From NCBI GenBank assembly GCA_948099385.1, contig CANUEZ040000108.1:568001-632000 (forward strand): DNA of 64,000 nucleotides. Direction: 5' to 3'. A program made the translations under genes and the position numbers. Shown here one piece after another: positions 1 to 9,658 of this stretch; the stretch's first letter is position 1; the number at the start of each line of letters is the position of its first letter. Source of the DNA: Fasciola hepatica (taxonomy: Eukaryota > Platyhelminthes > Trematoda > Plagiorchiida > Fasciolidae). The notes beneath the pieces were generated by a model. It saw only the letters and a program-made list of their open reading frames with translations, was not told the DNA's origin and did not search any database.

Positions 1-396
1 GATGGCCGCCCCAAGAGGGTATACTCTTTCCAGCCCAACAGCCTTTCCTCCGCTACTGCCGATAGTTCTGAAGACACCTGCTCCGGAAAGAGGGCTCCTG
101 GATTGACATTTGAGTTATCCGGCCGATAAGCCTGAGATACTAGCATATGAGAGCAACCTACGTCCATGGTCCACAGTTGCATGTGATTGCCCCGTTTTTA
201 GTAGAAACATTGTGGGAGATCCTGGCCCAAACTATTCTCTTACGTTTAATTTCCTCCGGCATTCTTCCATCTAAACTGCAAAGGCTAGAAGATAGTTGGC
301 CCAATGCTTCGTCTTTTTCAACTCACGGGCTGTATTCTTCCCTCCAGTGAATCTCCTCACAGACCACAGGTAAAACACCACTGGTGTCGAATCTGC

Positions 397-823
397 CAAA
401 GAAGATTTACCAAGCGTTTGCTAGGATAGATCCCCCTTAGTTAACTATAGAAAGGGCACGTTTTAATATCGTGGACCCTTTGTGGCTTCACTGTATGGGA
501 CCGAACCACGTTTGTTCCCACGACATCCTCCAAAAGCGATCATATGCTCCCAATCCAATATATTTCTCGCCACTTTCTAGCCCTCCACCGCCTCAAGGAG
601 TTCGTATCTTTACCACTTTGGGTACCAAAAAAGGTTTCCGCTCTCACTTCTTTGCCGCAGTGTACTCTAGCTTATGGAATAAACTACCGGTGGGTAAGCG
701 CAGCTCCCCTCCGGTCGTCGACTTAGAATCGCACAAAATGAACTCACCCTTACTCAAAAGTCGTAGCTCCTCAACTCAAGCACACTAGTTGACCAAGCCC
801 TTGAGAGGGGTCTAGGCTTTTGA
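397..823 (+). pseudogene. LINE reverse transcriptase C-terminal fragment (CR1/jockey-like)
   Basis: The plus strand encodes, with stops and a frame change, the region after the RT catalytic core of a CR1/jockey-type LINE. A QRRFTKRLLG block at about 397-426 is followed by VDPLWL near 471, then FRSHFFAAVYSSLWNKLPV at about 630-690, and it ends with LVDQALERGLG just before the stop at 821-823. The same order (RRFTKQLLG, LDPLWLRRL, RNKLP, AYERGLD) occurs in the LINE at 4.2-5.7 kb on the other strand, so the two are related families. The catalytic domain is not seen upstream; 1-396 shows no clear domain. Decayed and non-functional. Confidence 0.6.
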
Positions 824-1133
824 AATACTCAAGGCCTGGTAATACCGAACAAGTGAAACTGCAGAAATTTCGTAAGCTTCTCTTGCTGCCTTCTTCCACC
901 AAATAGTTTGGGAGCCCACAGACTAGATAAGTTGACCTTCAGCTGAGAACGTCCCAGACTGCGTCGCTCTGTCTTCCTCTATTTCCAAACCTGCATTTAC
1001 TCTCTTCAGAACGGAATTTCGATAATCTGGTTTATGTTTTTGACTCACGATTTGCTATTCGCCTCTTACTCAGTTGTTGGCCCACTGGTTGCACTGCGGT
1101 ATACTCCTACATCCGGTCGTCCGACCTTTGACC
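824..1133. other. unassigned stretch between LINE fragment and gypsy LTR
   Basis: About 310 bases with short open frames only. No domain, repeat or RNA gene recognised. It is the left flank of the gypsy insertion and ends at the GCCT target-site copy. Confidence 0.5.
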
Positions 1134-1137
1134 GCCT

Positions 1138-1445
1138 TGTGAGGATGATAGGACCTTACTTCGCGGTTTCCTTGGTAAACGCGTGCTTCGGTCCTTTGTA
1201 CTGCGTGGACCACCTGCACGTTAATCTAATGTGCAGCACTGCACGAATATGTTAACCAGAACAGTATTCTCCACGATCCGTGAGAACGAGAAGGCGATTG
1301 GGAGAGATAGTGGTTAGCTTATATTTGGGAGCGTGCGTGAGAGCGTGCGCAAGAGCAACGGTCAAATGGCAACCGCGCGTGGCAGTCAGCGTTTAGTTAA
1401 ACAATAAACGTGGTAAAAGTACGAATGAAGATGGCAGCCGTTACA
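1138..1445 (-). repeat. gypsy 3' LTR (left copy)
   Basis: 308 bp, TG...CA ends on the plus strand. Aligns without gaps to 9347-9654, with about 12 substitutions clustered in the first 20 and last 30 bases. The element reads on the minus strand, so this is the 3' LTR. Confidence 0.9.
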
Positions 1446-1449
1446 GAGG

Positions 1450-1458
1450 CCTCCTCCT
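1450..1458 (-). other. putative polypurine tract of the gypsy element
   Basis: On the minus strand the bases just before the 3' LTR read AGGAGGAGG, 4 bases from the LTR edge. Position and purine content fit the plus-strand primer of an LTR retrotransposon. The call rests on position only. Confidence 0.5.
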
Positions 1459-2039
1459 AGAAGTCCGACGGAGTTGAGCTTCGATCGTGATGGTAGGCTG
1501 GAATTATTGGTTGTCCATGAACTCCTCATAGCTTGTCCGTTATATTGTTGGTGACGTCCAACGACTGCTGATTACTTTACCGGTGCCTGCACTTTCGAGG
1601 TCCGATGTGCGTAGGTCCAACTGTGTTTTAGGACCCACGGGTCTCATACGCATGCGAGCCGGAAGATCCCGCGTCAGGTCCATCAAAAATGTGTCCAGTT
1701 GTCGTCTCCAGTACCAGGCTGACCAATCGTCCCATTATCCAATGAGTGGTTGGCTCCTTGAACGTGCACGGGAGTCAGCGAGGCTACGGATGAAGCCAAT
1801 GTGACTGTGTAGATCTGTCTGAGAGAGGGCAAGGTAAACTGGAACAAAATAGCCCCTGAGGGCGCCGGCGGATGCTGGACCGTAATAACAACACGCGAAC
1901 AGTGTTCGGTGTTGTTGTAGTCGCTGGGAGACCAGAAGAAGATGAAGTCATAATTACCGATTGTAATTTCACGGGCCTGTTGGTTGGTAAATCCATGGCG
2001 AACCTCACAAATTATTGCTAAAAGTCCGTTGTAAAAATG

Positions 2040-2575
2040 GTCACGGAATCGGCAAAGCGGACGGGATTTCATAGTTGGCGACCGCGACGGCTACTTTGCG
2101 TTGCGGGTACGGTTGCAAAATCTGAAAGACTAGCTGCCGAGTCCTCACTAGGCGTAATTGGGGGTGGTTCGAGTGGTGACTCGCTCTATGCAGGTGACTG
2201 AGCGGCTTGAGTAGGTGTAAATTGGCCGAGCGGCTCGCACTCCATGACGGCAGGCTTGAGACGGTCGATAGATACGGCGTCGTGTCGTCCGCTGATATAT
2301 GTGACAAATGTTTTTGCCCTACGTTTTACCACCCGAAACGGGGCCAGTGTATGGCACTTGTAGTGGTGATCGAACGCCATCGACGCGAAAGAGTACGTGG
2401 GTAGCGGTTTCTAAAGCAGTTGGGACATAACTTGTAGACTGCTGTTCACGCGGCGGACTGGCCTTGAGCACTCGCATGTGCTGCGTAAGGCGCTGAGCAT
2501 AGTCACCGTAGTCGAAAGCCACGGTTGGTGAGGGGACTACCAACTCCCCAAGCAGACGAAGTGTACAGTCATATA
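2040..2575 (-). pseudogene. gypsy integrase C-terminal part (downstream of the LINE)
   Basis: In minus-strand frames the sequence resumes the gypsy integrase after the LINE: TLRLLGELVVPS near 2520-2570, then a FRVDGVRSPLQ..Y.GP segment, then FRVVKRRAKTF and VSIDRLKPAV near 2235-2330. This is the typical C-terminal order (LRLPGE, R.D..R.PL..PY.GP, V.ID.LKPA) of Ty3/gypsy integrases. A frame change lies near 2320. An arginine-rich tail near 2050-2100 (SSRRGR, then NPVRFADSV) fits the polyprotein C-terminus. The ORFs overlapping 1683-2072 downstream are probably chance frames in the 3' noncoding part. Confidence 0.8.
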
Positions 2576-2587
2576 ATAATAATAATA

Positions 2588-3716
2588 CTGGTATATTTCT
2601 CGGCCATAGTCGAGATGCACGCTGTAGCGCATGATCATGGTGTAACACGTTACTCAATAAGATGGAATATTCACAAATTCAGAATATGAAAGTCGAGAGT
2701 ATCAAAGATGGAAAAACAAAGCCAGCCACAGTTTGAATGGATCATTCCGATAATTTTTTCGCGCGGCACTTTTGAACCTGTTTCGATTCCGGTTCGCGGT
2801 GGGGACATTGAAAAATCTTTAACGCAGTGCTAAGGACGCATTACGAACGAGAATGATGCAAGCCAAGGAAACCGGAGGCCCACCGAGGTTATGCAGATGG
2901 AGTAAATTTTTGAGCAAGAGGAAAAAGGGGGGAAAATTGTAAAGAAGTATGTTCAGGAAAATCAACGCATGCAAAGGGGATAGCGATCATGAAGACAGTG
3001 CAAACCCTGAATGACGGATTTACCGGAGTTCAATAAACGGAATGAGTTTTGAAGCAGGGGGGTATGAGACCAATTTTGTGAGAGTGAACACTGGTGAATA
3101 TGGGAGAAACAGCAGACCATAAAAAGGTGAGTTTAGATTCAGGATCAGTAACATGTACCATTCTGAAATAAGGAAGCGCAACTGGAAGGTCTTCGGGAAG
3201 TGGAGAGTCAATTTACAGCCGGCTACGGGTCGTAGGAAAGATAAACAGTGGTAACGGATGATAAAGTGGGAAATCTCCGCATGGACTTCAGAGTTATTAT
3301 GCTGTTTCACTGACAAATATATATGTTTGTGTTGACACATTTGCCTTCAGTGTTATTCAGCGTCGTTTCTGGTAACGTACGGCATCGAGTGCTTGAGGTT
3401 CGTCTGGCAGGACAATGTATGTGTCGGTCGATCAGTCGAGTGTGGCTGTATAGTAGCGGCATGCGCGTGAACTGGAACTCGAGTTGGTTGCGTTTGAAAA
3501 CGTTGCACGATCTGATAAGAAATTAGGAGTATTTCCTGTTGTATGGTTTGATTTCGGTCCCAATTGCTATGGTAGGTTACACTTGAGTCTCTGTCCGTAG
3601 TCAAGGTGGCATCCTTGGTTAGCCAGTTTTGCGACTGAATAGTGGGAGACAGCAAACCTGAAATAAAGGGGTACTGCAATCTGGACGTGTTTCCAGCTAT
3701 GGGTTATGATAACGTA
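2588..3716 (-). repeat. 1.1-kb dispersed repeat, copy A
   Basis: Closely similar along its length to 30953-32055, in the same orientation. Both copies start at GGTATATTTCTCGGCC and end at GGTTATGATAA (plus strand). No coding potential shared between copies: the longest frames differ. Copy A is flanked by ATT/AAT microsatellite on both sides (2574-2588 and 3720-3734). Both copies lie roughly 0.5-0.6 kb downstream of a minus-strand LINE RT C-terminus, so it may be a LINE 3' UTR; alternatively it is an independent non-autonomous element. Confidence 0.8.
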
Positions 3717-4164
3717 ATAATGAATAATAATAACGGTTTATTTCGGAGACGTCCGAGGCATGCCAAGTGCATAATCAGCTGTTTACAAGTGATGGAACAA
3801 ACAGACAAAACCCTTGAAAATGTGGAAATTAACATGACAGGAGTTGAAAAAGGGCTAAGAATGAAGGGGGGTTACGTGGGAAAGGAGAGCAGATAGAAGG
3901 CAGCAGTCAGGGTGTGCCCCTGCTGCGGATCAACGGTTAATGGAGGCATATAAAATCCAGTGAAGGACGAGGCATAAGAGTGACAGAAACTACGGGGTTG
4001 GATGGAAGCAAAGTGGTTAAAATTAGTGGCATTTCCATTTGTTCGGTTCATTGAGGAAATGGCCATAGGTAGTCTAACGTTGAGAACTCGGCCAGATAGA
4101 TGAAACTGTCTATCGTTGATTGTGTCCTTAATTGAAGGGAGCAGGGTCGGAGAAGGGGTTGGTC

Positions 4165-5669
4165 TTAGGAGTCGAGGCCCCTCTCGTAGGCTATTCCTTC
4201 TGCCAAGCATATATTAGATAACTGTAGTGCACGGGTGACGCTGAGATATGGGATGAGTGCCGACAGAAATTGGGACTTGGTTTGCGAAGCTCGAAGGGTG
4301 ATGGGCAACTTGTTCCGGACTTTGGAGTAGACAAGAAGGAAGAAACGTGACCGTATGGCCAACTTAGCTATACTAGAAGGGACAGTGAAAGGCCTGTGCC
4401 GAAGTGAGTAGGGGTTTCACGGGAGAAGCTTACTGGGTCAAAGGAAAAAGACCGGTTATGGAGCAGGTTATACAAAAAGATTAAGTTTAGTCTTAAGCGG
4501 CGGAGCCAGAGTGGGTCAAGATTCAGATTTTTGCATCGTTCTCTATAGCTTAAAGACGTAGACCAACCAAGTAGTTGTTTGGTGAAACGCCTTTGTATGC
4601 TTTCAATCGCAACTCTGTCGAATTTCGTCATGTTAGAAAATATTATTGGGCAGTATTCGAGCAAAGGCCTGATGTGTGATTTGTAGATGCTGATGATGCT
4701 GTCCCGGAGACGAAAGGACCGGAAGAAAAGGGCCACACTTCTTCTAGCCTTGGCCGCTTGGATGGCAGCGTGCTCAGAAAAGTTGAGGGAGCAGGAATAG
4801 TTGAGGCCCAGATCGCGGACAGTAGGTCGAATGGCTATTGGGGACCCACCAAGAGTTAAGGATCCAGGGGGCAATTGGAACTTGTAGGTTAGGACCTCGC
4901 ACTTATCAGTGGAAAAGCTCATCCTCCAGGTGTGGCACCAGCGGTCAAGTGCTGCGAGGTCAGCGGAAATGTTGCAAACAGTAGGGATAGCATCATTGAA
5001 ATTGAAAGAGTAAACTATTTTTATATCGTCTGCAAACAAGAATGGCGTGCCATGGTGTACCAGATCCAATGCGTCGTTAATGTACATCAGAAATAGGAGA
5101 GGACCCAGTACGCTTCCCTGTATAACGCCAATTGTAACAGGTTTCGGTTTAGAAGTATGTCCGTTGGCGAGGACCACTTGCGAACGATGAGCAAGATAAG
5201 ATTTCAGCCAAGAAAGCAGCGGGTCACCAATGCCGAATGAACGCAATTTGGAGATAAGATGCAGGTGTGGAACACGGTCGAAAGCCTTCGACAGATCTAG
5301 GTAGACAACTACTAATGCCTGCCCGCTATCAACAGCCTTAGTGACTAGGTTGGGGAAGTCAAACTGACATGTGGTGCATGATCGCGATTTGAGGAACCCG
5401 TGCTGCCTATCGCTAAGAAGGTTAGAAGCGAGAAGATGGGTGGTAATGCCATCTTTGATAATCGTTTCCATTATTCTGGAAATGATAGGGGTATGGTTGA
5501 TGGGGCGGTAATTAGCAAGTTCGTGGACAGGTCTTTTTTTATGTCGTGGGATGATGACTGAACGCTTCCAGTTCGACGGTACCAAACTAAATTTCAGTGA
5601 CAAGGTGAATAGGTTCAGTATTAAAAGTGGAAGGTCCGATCCATCGTTAATGATTGCAGCTGGGGGCAA
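4165..5669 (-). pseudogene. LINE reverse transcriptase (CR1/jockey-like), 5'-truncated
   Basis: The open frame 4368-5669 encodes about 433 residues of RT. Visible motifs: LANYRPIN (res 51-58), QHGF (89-92), motif A YLDLSKAFD (123-131), motif B QGSVLGP (184-190), catalytic FADD (212-215, about 5025-5036), thumb region with RPLLEYCP, QRRFTKQLLG and LDPLWLRRL. After a stop the frame continues in 4165-4362 with the usual RNKLP segment. The protein would copy LINE RNA at a nicked target. The catalytic aspartates are intact. The start is missing because the element is truncated at its 5' end, so no endonuclease is present and it cannot move on its own. Clade assignment (CR1 versus jockey) is by motif style only. 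Confidence 0.9.
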
Positions 5670-5689
5670 CCCGTCTGTACGGCCGGTGT

Positions 5690-6100
5690 TCTGTGTGATT
5701 CCTCCTTAACGGTACTACGCAGGCGTAAGAGTGCTAATGGTAGTGTTTCACTCCAAAGGTGGTTACCGTTTGCTCGAAGGGCGGCTTTTAATTGCCGGTG
5801 GAAACTTTCAACCATACCATTGACCTGAGGGTGGTAAGCTGTCATTTTAACGTTTTCGCAACCGAGCGTAGCGAATAGGCTGCCAAAAGCGCCGTCAAAG
5901 TGTGGACCGCGATCGATGGTCACTATCGCCGAGCAACCGAAATGACTAACCCAAACGGTCAGAAAAGCTTTCTCGGCCTCTTCCGATGTGGGACGAGGGA
6001 TAGGAATGGCCTGCGGCCAGCAAATAAAACGATCCACGCATGTGAGTATGTAAACGTACCCAAGCCAAGGTGTAAGTGGTCCTTCGAGGTCGACGTGCAC
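5690..6100 (-). pseudogene. gypsy integrase catalytic core
   Basis: Minus-strand frame with the retroviral-type integrase core. The first aspartate is in HVDLEGP at the start, the second in TIDRGPHFDG, and the glutamate in MVESFHRQLK, so the DDE triad is present. The motif AYHPQVNGMVE is typical of Ty3/gypsy integrases. Role: insertion of the cDNA into chromosomal DNA. The frame runs into LINE sequence after HRTPA at about 5690, which destroys the domain. Confidence 0.9.
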
Positions 6101-6129
6101 ATGATAAAAACGTGTTTCGGGTTCTGGTG

Positions 6130-6585
6130 ACCTGGCTAACTCCGCCTTCGTGTGCCTATGGGTCTTAACACGTTGACACTGCAGGCAAGCACGAGCCCAT
6201 TGACGGACGTCTCGTTTGACATTGTGCCAAATAAAACGCTCATTTATCGGTTTACCGAGGCCGTCACGCCCGGGTGAGCCAGATTGTGGGGTGTCAGGAA
6301 GGTGAGATAAAGGTGGGCAGCAGGAACCACCGGCCTAAGGCGACCTTGAGACACAGCGCACACGATGGTATTCTGGGAAGTTGGGATATGTACTGTGGTT
6401 AAGCTCGAAGAACCGTTTTGTCGAAGTAGTTCGATGTCAGGGTCCATAGTTTGGGCCTGTGCCATTGCGTCCAAGTTGATGTTAGGCGTTTGTGCCAGAC
6501 TTAGTTGATGTACGCGTGATAATACGTCGGCGACGGGATTAAGTACCCCAGAGACGTGTCGTATGTCCACAGTAAACTGAGACAA
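6130..6585 (-). pseudogene. gypsy RNase H end and integrase zinc-binding region
   Basis: The frame 6244-6585 begins with FTVDIRHVSGVLNPVADVLSRV, the tether that ends RNase H in Ty3/gypsy elements. It continues into HNLAHPGVTASVNR, the HH half of the integrase HHCC zinc finger. The CC half (CLQCQR) is read nearby at about 6170-6200 in another frame. There is therefore a frameshift between RNase H (6539-7294) and this segment and another before the core. Confidence 0.8.
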
Positions 6586-7294
6586 AGTCTGAGTGGCGAA
6601 TCTCGCGTGGTGAGTATCGATCGGAAGCTGACTTTAGTGCGTAAACCAAAGGCTTGTGGTCTGTTAACACCGTAAACGAACGGCCTTCGAACGCATGTCG
6701 AAAACGACGGAATCCCAAGTAGATGGCTAATAACTCCCCACCAAATGTGCTGTAACTAGATTTGGCGGGTTGTAGGCTCTTGGAGAAGAATGCTAAAGGT
6801 TGCCAAGAATCGTCTACGAGCTGTTGCAGTACTGCTCCAGCCGCTGTGTCCGAGGCATCCGTCACTACAGAAATAGGAGCCAAATGGTCGTGGTGGGTAA
6901 GGAGTTCTGTTTTGGCGACAGCATCTTTGACCAAGGCGAATGCGACTTGTGCCGTGTCGGGAAACACGAACTTCCGCTCACCTCCGCGCAACAGGTCGGT
7001 GAGGGGTTGCATCATTTCCGCACCTTGAGAAATGAATCGGCGGTAGAAGTTCACCAGGCCGGCAAACTGACGCAACTGGCGAAAAGATTGGGGTTCAGGG
7101 TAGTCGCGAATGGCGGAAACTTTATCTGGCAGAGGGCAGATACCCGAGGATGAAATAGAATGTCCTATGAAGATGATATCAGACGGGCCTAATTCGCCTT
7201 TTGCGATATTGATCGTAATGCTGCGCTGGCTAAGGCGTTCAAAAAGTGCTCGTAAGTGTGTAGCGTGCTCTTGCTCTGAAGAACTCGCCACCAA
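6539..7294 (-). pseudogene. gypsy RT C-terminal part and RNase H
   Basis: Follows directly after the stop that interrupts the YLDD motif. It starts with VASSSEQEHATHL (after LDDIL), includes FIGHSISSSGI, the thumb LRQFAGLVNFYRRFI, and RNase H with VTDASDTAAGAVLQQ, PLAFFSKSLQPA.SSYSTFGGELLAIYL and TVLTDHKPL. All main RNase H landmarks including the TDAS and ELLAI acidic residues are visible. The frame is lost near 6560 where the last RNase H segment switches frame. Confidence 0.88.
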
Positions 7295-7306
7295 AATATC
7301 ATCCAG

Positions 7307-7957
7307 TTATACGTGGACATTTTCCAAACCACGAGTCGCCTCTTGCATGAACCGTTGGAGGGTCTGAGCTGCATTGCTGAGTCCAAACTGCATTCTCAGA
7401 AACTCGAACAGCCCGAAAGGCGTAGCGACAGCAGTTTTAGGGATATCGGCCTCTGCTACCGGGATCTGGTTGTACTCACGAACTAAATCAATACGGCTGA
7501 AGACGGAGCAGCCTGATAAAGACAAAGTAGGGTCCCGTTTATGGGGAATTGGATATCGGCCAGGAAAGGCGACTTTGTTAAGCGCTCTGTAATCACCACA
7601 GGGTCGCCAGTCGCCGCTAGATTTAGGGACCATATGAAGAGGGGAAGCCCAAGGGCTACTAGAAAGGCGTATTATACCCAGTTCTGGCATGTGTTCGAAT
7701 TCAGCCTGTGCAACACGGAGCTTGTCCGATGCTAACCGAAGCGGCCTGCTGAACACTGGGGGTCCCTTAGTATCGATATAGTGAGTGACGTTGGTGGTCA
7801 CTGCTGGGAGAGACCCGGCCTGCCGAAACATGGCTGGGTAGGCGGCGATGAGTTCGCCATAAGGTTGGTGTGCCGGTGGTTGAACGAGAAAAGGCGTGAC
7901 GTGATTCGCTCGCAAATTATAACCCGCAACAACGAGAGTGGTCTGACGATCCACCAC
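7307..7957 (-). pseudogene. gypsy reverse transcriptase, N-terminal two thirds, stop in YLDD
   Basis: Minus-strand frame with the Ty3/gypsy RT: HYIDTKGPPVFSRPLRL, SSSPWASPLHMVPKSSGDWRPCGDYRALN, PIPH, FSRIDLVREYNQIPV, TPFGLFEFLRMQFGLSNAAQTLQRFM. It ends GLENVHV and then a TAA at 7317-7319 occupies the tyrosine position of the catalytic YLDD; LDD follows in the same frame. The catalytic site is thus broken by a single nonsense codon, while the rest of the palm reads on in the next frame segment. Confidence 0.9.
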
Positions 7958-8047
7958 TCTGCAACGCCGTGCACCAACTAACAGGCCAAAGTGTTGCAGG
8001 AAGTTAATGCCTAGAATTGGGTACGGGACGTCGGCGATGATGAATAC

Positions 8048-8347
8048 TCAACGAAAATTACGCTTTAAACCTAGGTTTAAGGTGAGCGACCGCTGGCCAA
8101 ACGTTGGGATGGCCGTGCCATTGGCAGCGCGTAGAGTTTTGGCCTGCGGTGTGCTATTGTCGTCTTTCGCTCGGGGGACGAGGCTCACTTCGGCACCGGT
8201 ATCTACAAGGAATAGGTTATTTGAAATGATGTCCCTTACGTTCACAAGACGACTGTTGGTCTGATACCCGGCTTCGTGGGTCGCCACCACGGGCCGGGGG
8301 TTTAGTTTCCCTGATGAGCACCGGGAAACGTACACCCCCGTTCGCAT
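8048..8347 (-). pseudogene. gypsy aspartic protease
   Basis: A 100-codon frame with the retropepsin active site LFLVDTGAEVSLVP; the catalytic aspartate is at about 8201-8203. Downstream AANGTAIPTFGQRSLTL is the usual flap-side segment. It lies between the gag CHCC motif and RT as expected for a gag-pol order. It would cleave the Gag and Pol polyproteins. The joint with RT (7957) is in another frame. Confidence 0.85.
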
Positions 8348-8517
8348 CGTTTGGCTCCCTCACCAAAGCGACTGTGGTATTTACAATACCCCTCTTCTGA
8401 AGAGCCAAAAAGTCGTCGCAGTGACGGACTATGGAGCTTAGGTGAGCGTGCGCGGTGCCGTTCCTGTGACCCACTTCTTGCTGCTAGGCTTCGCAGGCTG
8501 GCGTCAATTCTAGACAA
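8302..8517 (-). pseudogene. gypsy gag C-terminal CHCC motif
   Basis: This frame contains YCKYHSRFGEGAKRCERGC, a C-x3-H-x9-C-x3-C arrangement. CsRn1-family elements carry such a CHCC motif in place of the usual CCHC zinc knuckle of Gag. The overlap with the protease frame fits the gag-pol junction, though decay makes it unclear whether the frame change is original. Confidence 0.75.
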
Positions 8518-8695
8518 AACCGAGGTCGGTAGATTTTGGCAAGGCAGGCACAGTTGAGACGGAGGACCTGGTTACTCCAGCTACAGCGGGGTTGTATCGT
8601 GATATAATGTCCTCAGCTATGGCTGCAGTTTCCTCCAGCGAACACTTGCGCGTGGAACTTAGTAAAACTGAGACGTTGTACAGCAAACGGTGCAG

Positions 8696-9094
8696 TCAAA
8701 GTTCCCTTAGGAGCGGGTACTCGCCTGCCGTCGGTCCTCTCAAGTGCGGCATCTCAAGCAGCAGTTTGGAGGGCTTCCTACTTCCAAGCTCAATGTTTTG
8801 AATTTGTTGCATACGTTGGTCCTGCGTTGGAATCGTGTGGGCAATGACGGCCTTCTTTAAAGCCTCATAGCTTCGGGAAGAGGTTATTACGTCCCTTACT
8901 TGCATTGTGACCTCCGTCTGGAGGCAGCCTGCTAGCCACCTGAAACGGCTGGCGTCACTGGTCGTACCGCAGTTGTCGAATTCTAACTCGACCAGCGTGA
9001 ACCAGCGTTCTGGATCAGCAGGCATGAATGCCGGTATGCGCAGCGTGATCGCCCCAACGGTGGGGCCTGAGGCGGGTTTTCTTTCGGCAGACAT
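8696..9094 (-). pseudogene. gypsy gag, N-terminal part
   Basis: The ATG at 9092-9094 starts MSAERKPASG, followed by LRIPAFMPADPERWF, then a capsid-like segment SRFRWLAGCLQTEV, QVRDVI and LGSRKPSKLLLEMPHLRG. Similar blocks occur in the gag of the second gypsy relic at 36.2-36.7 kb (TRFIHLMGNLP, LGVHGSQIPEQLL). It would form the particle shell. The open frame upstream of 9094 (to 9142) is noncoding leader. The frame is lost near 8696. Confidence 0.85.
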
Positions 9095-9325
9095 ATCGAT
9101 TACTTTATAGAATACAGACGTGGAAAAGAAATCGACGACCATTGGGGCCCTATAGTCTTCGCAAAAAAATTACGATGAACTAGACACCAAAAATTTGTAT
9201 GGACAAAAAATATTATTCGGTAAACCGACCAAAAATAATCAACAGATAGGGAAACAATAAAACACAAAAACGTACTCAGACGGGATATTGAACAGTAGAA
9301 AACGTGGAACCTCACGTAACCTGGT

Positions 9326-9344
9326 GATCACGTCGGGCTCACCA
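9326..9344 (-). other. primer-binding site complementary to tRNA-Trp
   Basis: Two bases from the inner edge of the 5' LTR the minus strand reads TGGTGAGCCCGACGTGATC. The complement of a eukaryotic tRNA-Trp 3' end (as I recall it) is the same except for one mismatch at position 7 and the last base. This is the expected minus-strand primer position and type for the CsRn1 family. Confidence 0.85.
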
Positions 9345-9346
9345 AT

Positions 9347-9654
9347 TGTGAGGTTGGTTAGACCTTGCTTCGCGGTTTCCTTGGTAAACGCGTGCTTCGG
9401 TCCTTTGTACTGCGTGGACCACCTGCACGTTAATCTAATGTGCAGCACTGCACGAATATGTTAACCAGAACAGTATTCTCCACGACCCGTGAGAACGAGA
9501 ATGCGATTGGGAGAGATAGTGGTTAGCTTATATTTGGGAGCGTGCGTGAGAGCGTGCGCAAGAGCAACGGTCAAATGGCAACCGCGCGTGGCAGTCAGCG
9601 TTTAGTTAAACAATAAACGTGGTAAAAGTAGGAATGAAGACGGCAACCACTACA
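9347..9654 (-). repeat. gypsy 5' LTR (right copy)
   Basis: 308 bp, gap-free match to 1138-1445. As the element reads on the minus strand, this is the promoter-bearing 5' LTR. It contains alternating GTGCG-rich sequence and a TTATATTT stretch near 9530 that could serve as a core promoter; that is inference. Confidence 0.9.
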
Positions 9655-9658
9655 GCCT

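Larger units (their letters stand above)
2576..5680 (-). mobile_element. 5'-truncated CR1/jockey-like LINE nested in gypsy integrase
   Basis: The minus strand carries a non-LTR retrotransposon starting within the RT N-terminus (DGLPPAAI at about 5640-5675) and ending in an ATT-rich tail at 2574-2588. It splits the gypsy integrase between the HRTPA block (about 5690) and the TLRL block (about 2570). Truncation at the 5' end and a microsatellite-like 3' tail are typical of target-primed reverse transcription. A clean target-site duplication is not evident; a few gypsy codons seem to be missing at the junction. A second ATT cluster at 3720-3734 next to an AATAAA on the minus strand leaves open whether 2588-3716 is this LINE's 3' UTR or a separate repeat. 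Confidence 0.85.
1134..9658 (-). mobile_element. Ty3/gypsy LTR retrotransposon, CsRn1-like, interrupted by a LINE
   Basis: A complete provirus on the minus strand. Its ends are two 308-bp direct repeats (1138-1445 and 9347-9654) that begin TG and end CA, flanked outside by the 4-bp direct repeat GCCT (1134-1137, 9655-9658). Next to the right LTR is a primer-binding site matching tRNA-Trp. Internal order in the minus direction: gag (from 9094), CHCC motif, aspartic protease, RT, RNase H, integrase, then noncoding DNA and a purine tract. The CHCC gag motif plus tRNA-Trp priming are hallmarks of the CsRn1 family, first described in the liver fluke Clonorchis. The LTRs differ at about a dozen positions. 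Several frameshifts and a stop in the RT catalytic motif make it defective. A LINE of about 3.1 kb sits in the integrase. Confidence 0.9.

Noticed and set aside
471..788. Possible host gene with proline-rich segment
   Set aside because: The LWNKLPV block and flanking segments match LINE RT C-termini elsewhere in the window, so it is a LINE remnant.
1683..2072. 129-codon minus-strand open frame at the end of the gypsy element
   Set aside because: Overlaps another open frame (1784-2008) and lies after the integrase C-terminus; no envelope or other domain seen, so treated as 3' noncoding DNA.
2770..2800. tRNA B-box-like GTTTCGATTCCGG
   Set aside because: No matching A box or cloverleaf nearby; the motif lies in the 1.1-kb repeat and is altered in copy B.
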